From assembly GCA_025800385.1 (NCBI GenBank), contig JAOXRS010000257.1, positions 62,001 through 126,000 on the forward strand: a stretch of 64,000 nt of DNA, in the 5' to 3' direction. Positions 33,947 through 41,100 of the stretch are shown piece after piece (the stretch's first letter is position 1; each line of letters starts with the position of its first letter). This DNA is from Candidatus Albibeggiatoa sp. nov. NOAA (lineage in GTDB: Bacteria; Pseudomonadota; Gammaproteobacteria; Beggiatoales; Beggiatoaceae). Both the position numbers and the translations under genes were made by a program. Below the pieces are notes generated by a model. The model was not told where the DNA came from, did not search any database, and saw only the letters and a list, made by a program, of their open reading frames with translations.

Positions 33947-34417
33947 TTAAGTGGCCAGTTCATCCACTGCGGCTAACACTTCATCAACATGGCCATCTAC
34001 TTTGACTTTTCGCCATACTTTTTGCAAAGTGCCCGCTTTATCATAAATATAAGTACTACGTTCAATGCCACGGGTATCTTTACCAAACATTTTCTTGTTT
34101 TTCATGACTCCATAAGCTTCACATAAAACTTCGTCAACATCCGCTAATAACTCAAATGGAAATGTATATTTTGCTTTGAAATTCTCATGTTTTCTCACTG
34201 TATCGCGTGAAACCCCTAAAATCAGTACATTTCTGTTTTGGAATTCTGTAAATTTTTCAGTAAAGTCTTTGCCTTCTTGCGTACATCCCGGTGTATTGTC
34301 ACGAGGATAAAAATATAACACCACCACTTGACCTTTAAGGCTCGCTAATTTGATGTCTTGATTATTGGTTGCAGGCAACGTGATGTCTGGTAAAGGGCTA
34401 CCAATTTCCATTGTCAT
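33947..34417 (-). CDS. bcp: Thiol peroxidase of the Bcp/PrxQ family
   Basis: A 156-residue cytoplasmic peroxiredoxin that reduces hydrogen peroxide and organic peroxides using thioredoxin. The peroxidatic cysteine is in FYPRDNTPGCTQEGKDF, with the Thr and Glu expected. The resolving cysteine five residues later, found in many Bcp proteins, is replaced here (GKDF), so the enzyme probably resolves through another cysteine (such as the one in DEVLCEAYG) or works as a 1-Cys type. GVSRDTVRKHENFKAKYTFP and ERSTYIYDKAG are typical of the family. It converges with the small helical gene across the terminator at 33906-33943. It stands alone, with no redox partner adjacent. Confidence 0.93.
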   Translation of the reverse strand: MTMEIGSPLPDITLPATNNQDIKLASLKGQVVVLYFYPRDNTPGCTQEGKDFTEKFTEFQNRNVLILGVSRDTVRKHENFKAKYTFPFELLADVDEVLCEAYGVMKNKKMFGKDTRGIERSTYIYDKAGTLQKVWRKVKVDGHVDEVLAAVDELAT

Positions 34418-34603
34418 AGTATTTCCAACTGGTTAGGGTAAAACGGCAAAAATGGTAGCGGATGTATATACTGAATGCAAATCAATATCAACATGGTTTT
34501 AGCAAAAAAGTCTGGGTAAAGTTATATAAAAAATCGAAAACGGGGCAAATTGTTTTACAATAGTTACTTGATAAAAAATATATAAAGACCTCCAAAGAAG
34601 ATC

Positions 34604-35173
34604 ATGAAACTGCTTATTACTTCAATCAATACGCTCAATGAGTGGGTCGGGCGTGTGACTGCGTGGCTGGTGCTGCTAATGGTACTGGTGATTGTTTACG
34701 ATGTCATGATGCGGCGTTTTTTTAGTATCGGTTCGGTACAATTGCAAGAATTACAATGGCATTTATTCGCGCTGACATTTTTATTAGGTGCGGCGTATAC
34801 TTTTAAATATGATGAACATGTAAGGGTTGATATTTTTTACCAATCGAGGTGGGTGAGTGATGTAGGTCGGGCTTGGATTAATTTATTAGGTAATGTCTTT
34901 TTGTTGATTCCGTTTTGTATCTTAATTATTTATACCTCTTATCCTTTTGTATCTGCTTCTTTTTTCCAAATGGAAACCTCTCCTGACCCCGGTGGCTTGC
35001 CTTATCGGTTTTTATTAAAATCTGCGATTCCTTTGTGTTTTATTTTATTGTTATTACAAAGCATTTCAAACATTGCAACCAGCATTTTAGTCATCACGGG
35101 TTATAACTCACACCCTAAATATCACGGTTGTTGTGGCCTAGATGTAAAACCAATTGAAGTGGATAAGGGGTAA
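34604..35173 (+). CDS. TRAP transporter small permease (DctQ family)
   Basis: A 189-residue inner-membrane protein with four predicted membrane helices. DctQ landmarks are visible: NEWVGRVTAWLVLLMVLVIV in helix one, then YDVMMRRFF, and ELQWHLFALTFLLGAAYTFK with the conserved Trp and His. ADEHVRVD-like KYDEHVRVDIFY follows. The protein is slightly long at the C-terminus, which ends in a short hydrophilic tail with HGCCGLDV. It works with the large permease encoded three bases downstream and needs a periplasmic binding protein, which is not in this window. The group resembles the mannitol/chloroaromatic-annotated TRAP systems, but the substrate (often an organic acid) is unknown. Confidence 0.88.
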   Translation: MKLLITSINTLNEWVGRVTAWLVLLMVLVIVYDVMMRRFFSIGSVQLQELQWHLFALTFLLGAAYTFKYDEHVRVDIFYQSRWVSDVGRAWINLLGNVFLLIPFCILIIYTSYPFVSASFFQMETSPDPGGLPYRFLLKSAIPLCFILLLLQSISNIATSILVITGYNSHPKYHGCCGLDVKPIEVDKG

Positions 35174-35176
35174 GCA

Positions 35177-36649
35177 ATGGAATTTTTGACAATGGAAATG
35201 TGGTCGCTGGTGATGTTTGCCACATTAATGCTGGCCTTGTTACTGGGTTATCCTGTTGCATTTACCCTTGGTGCAATCGGTTTGGGTTTTGGTTTAGTGT
35301 TTTTAGATGCAACTTTTTTTAATTTATTGCCGATGCGTGTTTGGGGCATCATGACCAACTTTACCTTGTCCGCCGTTCCCTTATTTGTATTTATGGGGAT
35401 TATATTGGAAAAATCAGGATTGGCCGAAGATTTATTAGAAACCATGGGTTTGTTATTCGGCCCTTTACCCGGTGGTTTGGCGATTTCGATTGTACTAGTC
35501 GGCGCATTATTAGCCGCAACAACGGGCGTAGTCGGGGCAACAGTAGTGACAATGGGCATTATTGCATTACCGTCGATGCTTAAAAACAACTATTCCCCAG
35601 AATTAGCCACAGGTACAATTGCTGCGTCAGGTACATTAGGCCAAATTATTCCACCCAGCGTAATTCTCATTTTATTAGCAGATGTGATTGGTGTGCCAAT
35701 TGGGCGTTTATTCATCGCAGCCATTGTCCCTGGTATGATTTTAATCGGCATGTATTTGACTTTTATTATTATCCGCGCTTGGCGAAATCCAGACTTAGCT
35801 CCTGCTTTAATTGAATATAGCCAAAAATGGGATTTAGATTTATTAATTCGTTTAGCAAAAAGTTTATTTCCTGCCTTATTTTTGATCGTTGCCGTACTGG
35901 GTTCAATTTTCTTCGGTGTTGCTTCACCTACAGAATCAGCTGCGGTCGGTGCAGTTGGTGCAATGTTGTTAGCAGCGATGCGTCATGCAAGTAAATTAGA
36001 AAATCTCATTTTTATCAGTGCCATTATTCTTGGTGGTGTCATTGGCTGGTTGGTGATGAACACAGTGTTTTTTGCTATTGCTGTGGCTATCGTGGGTACA
36101 TTATGGCTGACATTTAAAAATCGTCTTACTCGCCAACATACCGTAGAATCAATGCAACATACAGTGCGTTTAACCAGTATGGTGTTTTTGATTTTAATCG
36201 GCGCGACTACATTTGGTTTGGTGTTCCGAGGCATGGGTGGCGATAACTTAGTGCATGAGATTTTCACTCAGCTCCCCGGTGGCCAATGGGGCTTTTTATT
36301 GATTAGTTTGGCCTTAGTATTTGTATTAGGCTTTTTCTTAGATTTTTTAGAAATTTGTTTTATCGTTGTGCCGATTCTCGCACCAATTGCGGCTTATTTC
36401 CAAATCGATTTACTCTGGTTTGCGATATTGATTGCAGTGAATTTACAAACCTCATTTTTAACCCCACCTTTTGGTTTTTCATTGTTTTATCTAAAAGCGG
36501 TCGCGCCAAGCAATATGCAGATGAGTGTGATTTATCGTGGTGTGATGCCGTTTGTGATTTTGCAAGTGATTGGTTTAGCGATTATGGTGGCATTTCCACA
36601 AACTGTTTTATGGTTGCCGAACTACATAGATAGTTTGCTGGGTTTGTAA
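35177..36649 (+). CDS. TRAP transporter large permease (DctM family)
   Basis: A 490-residue polytopic membrane protein, longer than classical DctM (about 425). It contains FTLSAVPLFVFMGIILEKSG, GLAISIVLVGALLAATTGVV, then GTLGQIIPPSVILILLADV and GVASPTESAAVGAVGAM. LDFLEICFIVVPILAPIA lies near the end and NLQTSFLTPPFGFSLFYL at the C-terminus. The extra length is an insertion of about 60 residues after ESAAVGAVGAMLL, containing two added membrane helices. It is the sodium-coupled translocating subunit. It follows the small permease gene after three bases and has a well placed AAGGGG ribosome-binding site. A terminator candidate at 36677-36716 ends the unit, so no dctP is co-transcribed downstream. 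Confidence 0.92.
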   Translation: MEFLTMEMWSLVMFATLMLALLLGYPVAFTLGAIGLGFGLVFLDATFFNLLPMRVWGIMTNFTLSAVPLFVFMGIILEKSGLAEDLLETMGLLFGPLPGGLAISIVLVGALLAATTGVVGATVVTMGIIALPSMLKNNYSPELATGTIAASGTLGQIIPPSVILILLADVIGVPIGRLFIAAIVPGMILIGMYLTFIIIRAWRNPDLAPALIEYSQKWDLDLLIRLAKSLFPALFLIVAVLGSIFFGVASPTESAAVGAVGAMLLAAMRHASKLENLIFISAIILGGVIGWLVMNTVFFAIAVAIVGTLWLTFKNRLTRQHTVESMQHTVRLTSMVFLILIGATTFGLVFRGMGGDNLVHEIFTQLPGGQWGFLLISLALVFVLGFFLDFLEICFIVVPILAPIAAYFQIDLLWFAILIAVNLQTSFLTPPFGFSLFYLKAVAPSNMQMSVIYRGVMPFVILQVIGLAIMVAFPQTVLWLPNYIDSLLGL

Positions 36650-36676
36650 ACGTATAACTGAATGTTGTTTAAAATT

Positions 36677-36716
36677 GGGGCTGTGGGTTTGAATGTAATC
36701 CAGCCCTATCTTTTTT
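36677..36716 (+). terminator. Intrinsic terminator after the TRAP permease genes
   Basis: GGGCT (36678-36682) pairs with AGCCC (36702-36706), with additional G:C pairs inside. The T run 36711-36716 follows on the plus strand. It closes the dctQM unit before the DsbE-like gene. Confidence 0.65.
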
Positions 36717-36742
36717 GATCTTAATTTTGGTGAGATAGATTT

Positions 36743-37285
36743 ATGCTACGTTATTTAGTTCCTTTTGCAACTTTTGTGGTGTTGGGCGGTTTCTTATATG
36801 TTGGCTTACAACTGAATCCCAGAGATATTGAATCAACTCGAATTGATAAACCTGCGCCCAGCTTTGAAGTGAGTACGGTGTTAGATGCAGACAAAACTTT
36901 AAATTCTGAAGAGTTCAAAGGCAAAGTTTCTATTTTTAATACATGGGCTTCATGGTGCGTATCCTGTCGTCAAGAACATCCTTTGTTAATGGACATCGCT
37001 AATCAAACAGATATTCCTGTTTATGGTTTGAATTTCAAAGATAAATTAGCTGATGCACAAGGTGTTTTAAAAGGCACAGGCAACCCATATGTTGTGAGCG
37101 GCTTTGATCCTAAAGGACGTGTGGGAATGGATTGGGGCGTACGTGCAACACCTGAAACCTTCATTGTCGATCAAGATGGCATTGTGCGTTACAAGCATAC
37201 AGGCCCTTTAAGTGTACCTGTATTAACGGGTGAAATTTTGCCTTTAATTAAGCATTTACGTGAACAAGAAAACAAAGATAGTTAA
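36743..37285 (+). CDS. Thiol:disulfide interchange protein of the DsbE/CcmG family
   Basis: A 180-residue membrane-anchored periplasmic thioredoxin. One N-terminal helix (YLVPFATFVVLGGFLYVGLQ) anchors it, followed by PAPSFEVSTV and the active site WASWCVSCRQEHP (CxxC with the WCxSC of CcmG). GLNFKDKLADAQ and VRATPETFIVDQDG include the conserved cis-proline region. CcmG-type proteins reduce apocytochrome c before heme attachment. No other cytochrome c maturation gene is near, and the gene follows a terminator, so it is its own unit. The length matches CcmG (about 180). A general periplasmic reductant role cannot be excluded. Confidence 0.9.
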   Translation: MLRYLVPFATFVVLGGFLYVGLQLNPRDIESTRIDKPAPSFEVSTVLDADKTLNSEEFKGKVSIFNTWASWCVSCRQEHPLLMDIANQTDIPVYGLNFKDKLADAQGVLKGTGNPYVVSGFDPKGRVGMDWGVRATPETFIVDQDGIVRYKHTGPLSVPVLTGEILPLIKHLREQENKDS

Positions 37286-37292
37286 TTGATTG

Positions 37293-37348
37293 AAAGCTAA
37301 AGTTTAAAACGCCAATTAATCTAACTGGTGTTCAAAACTTTAGTTTTT
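37293..37348. terminator. Strong bidirectional terminator
   Basis: CTAAAGTTT (37297-37305) pairs with AAACTTTAG (37335-37343), and after two mismatches a further seven pairs form inside (AACGCCA with TGGTGTT). A T run follows on the plus strand (37344-37348) and an A run lies before the stem, giving a T run on the minus strand. It separates the convergent DsbE-like and OmpA-like genes. Confidence 0.82.
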
Positions 37349-37356
37349 ATTGATTT

Positions 37357-37956
37357 TTAGAATGGTTGAAAACGTGGTGATGTGAATTGAGAATTAATCA
37401 CAGTAGCTGGTGCTGTTTGCGCTGGCATCGTTTTAATTTCAACCCGTCGATTTTGTTGTCTACCTACTGCTGTTTTATTCGACGCAACAGGTGAGCCTTC
37501 TCCAAACGCATTAATCACTAGCCGCTGTGGCGCAATACCTTGTGCAATCAACCCATCACGTACTGCTGTCGCTCGATTTTGTGACAAACGTTTATTATAT
37601 TTTGATGTATCACGGCTGTCGGTATAGCCTTCAATTAAAATACTGCGATTATCGTTTCTCACCTGATTAGCAAAATCTGAAATCAAGCTCACCGCTAAAC
37701 GTGACAAATAGTATTTATCGGTTGGAAATAAAATGGTTTCACTGATAATAGGCGAAATCGGAGCAGCTGCAGATTGAATAGAAAAAGACCGAATAGGGAC
37801 AGGATTCGATAATAGTCTTGGTGCAATCACGGGAGGCTCGTCATTACAACAAACACTGCCTGTGGTAATAATCGCATTTTTTGATGCCACTTTTGGGAAG
37901 CTACAAGCCTGTAACATTGCCAGACAACAAAGCACCATGATATGAGAATATTTCAT
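37357..37956 (-). CDS. OmpA-family lipoprotein with peptidoglycan-binding domain
   Basis: A 199-residue protein with a lipoprotein signal (MKYSHIMVLCCLAMLQACSF; lipobox LQAC, so Cys18 would be lipidated). A short linker leads to a C-terminal OmpA-like domain (about 95-185). ILIEGYTDSRDTSKYNKRLS and QNRATAVRDGLIAQGI carry the diaminopimelate-binding Asp and Arg, followed by NAFGEGSPVASN and NRRVEIK. It probably anchors the outer membrane to the cell wall. Pal of the Tol system is shorter and usually beside tolB and ybgF, which are absent, so this is a different OmpA lipoprotein (YiaD-like type). It is a single-gene unit ending at the terminator at 37293-37348. Confidence 0.88.
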   Translation of the reverse strand: MKYSHIMVLCCLAMLQACSFPKVASKNAIITTGSVCCNDEPPVIAPRLLSNPVPIRSFSIQSAAAPISPIISETILFPTDKYYLSRLAVSLISDFANQVRNDNRSILIEGYTDSRDTSKYNKRLSQNRATAVRDGLIAQGIAPQRLVINAFGEGSPVASNKTAVGRQQNRRVEIKTMPAQTAPATVINSQFTSPRFQPF

Positions 37957-38128
37957 TGGTTGATCCTTATAGAGAAATGAATTTTCTATTCAATACGGTA
38001 ATTTTAAGCCAATAACGTCATACAAGTCAGCACATAGTTTGCCATAATCGTTTATTGCTTATTGACTATATCTGCATACTTCTATTTAAGATGTTAATTT
38101 TAGATAGAAAAACATTCCTCAACATATC

Positions 38129-41100
38129 CTACTCAATGCTTAAAGTCGTTGTAACCAAGCGTGTACAGTCTTGCACCGTATACTTAAGCGATCCATCAAC
38201 TTGAAATTCAATACTGGGCAGCACTTCTGCATTTGGATTGGCTAGCGGTGTTGTAACTGTATCAAAGCTAGGGTAAAGCGTGATGGTTTGTCCTAAATAA
38301 CTGACTTTAAAACTGCCATTCGATTGATAAATGACTTTTTCCACACCCGCCAACTCCGCTATTAATCGTTCAAACGTGACAGGGCTTAATACAGTTGGAT
38401 ATACCACTTGTGATGAACCGTCAGGATACACCACATAAGCTTGTTGCAAAGCGCGAAAATTATTAGGAAAATGCATACCTTGTTGTAAATTATCAGGCAT
38501 CTCTTCCCAATTGCAATCATCATTGAAACAAAAATCATTCGGTGCAGATTCAACAAATGCGTCGAACATGGTCACCGCATGTATATCTGTTTCAAAAGCA
38601 CGAACACGGCGCGTACTGTCTTGAGACACTTTTAATAGCGTATCACCCGACTCATTGAATTTCGCCACTTGATCGTCGTATTCACACGCTATAGAAGTTT
38701 GATCTGTGCGCTGGCTTTCTGTCTCAACCGTTTCACTGCTTAACACCGTCACTAAACCAACAGGATCGTTACTTGATGGCGTGAGGAAAAATTGTTGCTG
38801 CTCAGGTGTCACCATGGTGAAAAAACCGCCTTCATCTTGTGACAAACCGACAGGTACATCTAAAGGGGCTTGCTCAATTCCATTCACATCAGGAAGAAAC
38901 GCAAAAGTAATACCTGCATATTCACCTTCTCCCACAATATTCAGCACCCCGTTTTCATTTTGGGTAAAAATGAATTGACTCAAATCCACATCACCAAGGC
39001 TGGGCGATTGTTGTAAACCTGTGTTTAAATCCTGCTCAGCGGTGTTGCCACCGACACCACCTAAACTAAAACTGCTTGATAAATCTGCAATGTCAGGAAA
39101 ACTGGTTTGTTGTGGCGAGAGAATATTTTGTAAGCTTAAGTTTTTATAAGTTAACTTTGTGCCTACGGGCGTAGTCATCTTGCCTGTGGTTTCGTCAATC
39201 TCCCAACCATCTGGTAAATAAGCTTTTAATTGTGCTGGAGTGATATTATTTGGATTCAGTTGCGTGAATATTTTTGCAGGCTGTTTGGCTTGTTTTATTG
39301 CATCAGGCTGCATTGCATTAAGTTGTGTCAACGTCATTGTAGCGAGATTTTGACTACTTAACGCATCCACATTATTCGCAGTAAACCCTGCAAAGCTGTC
39401 TAACGGTAGTTGTGCAAATTGTTCAAAATTAATCGCCGCAACCGTTTCAGCTTGTAAATAACGAATATCTTCAGCTTCAAATTCGGCAAATAAATCCAAT
39501 GATAATTGCTGCAAATGATTTGGCTCAAATAAACTAAATGCAGCAGGCTCGATACCCTGAAATGTCTCAACATCTATTGTGCGCAAACGACTTTCATCGA
39601 TACCGAAATCAGTGAAACGAGGCTTTTTATAACTACTGGGGAAAATCACGCCTTCGCCTAATGTAATATCATCGGGCAATTCTGTCGTTGGGCTGATACG
39701 TACATGATTCAGCGTTGCCCCTGCAAGAATTTCTACATTGCCTAAATATGCAGGCGCGTCAGCTGTGCCACGAATTTCACCACCTATTGTGCCACCAATC
39801 ACTCGAGCATGTGCAGTTAAATCCACATCGAAAATTGTGCCGCGACTTTGGGTTGTGCCATTGAGTTCTCCGCCTGTAACGGTACATTCTTCAGCCAAGC
39901 TGACATTGGTTAACGTGCCACGATTGGTAATATTGCCATCTAACATACCACCAATCACTTCAGAGTATGCGGTAATGGTTGCATCTTTAATTGTGCCGTT
40001 ATTGATATTTGTACCGCTGATTGAACCGCCTGATAAAGTTGCACCCTCGGCAATAATCATGTTGCTGATTAAACCTTCACTACTATTATCGCCTGCCAAC
40101 GTACCATTCGACACACTGCCATTTTGGCTAATGGTTAAATCTTGTACAGTTTGGCCTGAAATGTTCGCAGCTTGAGAAACGGATTCACCATTGACTAAAA
40201 CAACACTTGGCGGTGGCGGTAATAATTCAGCGGGCGTGCCTGCAAACGGCGAGTCATCTTGCTGGGTATTATTGGTTTGCCCAGAGTCGCTAGATTGATT
40301 ATTGTTTTGTTCTGAATCATTGTTGGTTTGATTTGAATTTTGGCCTGAATTGTTAGACTGATCTGAGTCTGAATTTGAGGATTGGTTAGAACCATCATTT
40401 TGTTGTGAACTATCCGAATTTTGGTCATCGCTTGATTGATTTGAATTATCTTCATTGTTATTGATTGACGCGTCAGGACAAGGCAAAACCACTTGAGCAA
40501 GACTTGCTTGAGAAAGTTGTAAGCTATCATCAATTGCACGTACCACATACTCATACACTGAACCGCATGTTAAACCTGTATCACTGTATTGCTGAATATT
40601 TGGCGCGGTATTAATTAATAATTGGCCATTACGCGAAATTTGATAACCCACTTCATTGGCATTGCCATCTGTCCACAAGATTTGCACAGTATTGTTATTA
40701 GAGATGGTTGCTGTGACTTGATTCGGCGCGGACACGGCTGGACAAGGCAAGGTTAAATTGATAACAGTTTGTTCAGATTCTCCCAATGCATTGCTAGCAA
40801 ATAACACAAATTGTTGACTCACACCGCAATCTATACCTGTCGTATCAAACGCATAGCCTGTAACATTCGGCGGCAATTCGGCAATAGTGTGTTGCAAGGT
40901 GAATTGGCTTTCGTTATTGCTGTTGTCTAACCAATCTAATATGATTTGATTGTCAGGTGAAATACTTGCAGTTAATCCAGAGGGCGCGGAAGGGGCTGCA
41001 TTACTATCATCATCGATAATACTAACATTAATTGTATCGCCTGAAATTGCGTCAACCACCCATTCAGGATCAGCATAAGTCTCATCTAAACTGGTAATCG

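Noticed and set aside
40195..40554. 119-residue frame in the Ser/Asn/Gln linker of the giant protein
   Set aside because: It is an alternative frame of a low-complexity repeat tract on the same strand; there is no ribosome-binding site or protein-like pattern.
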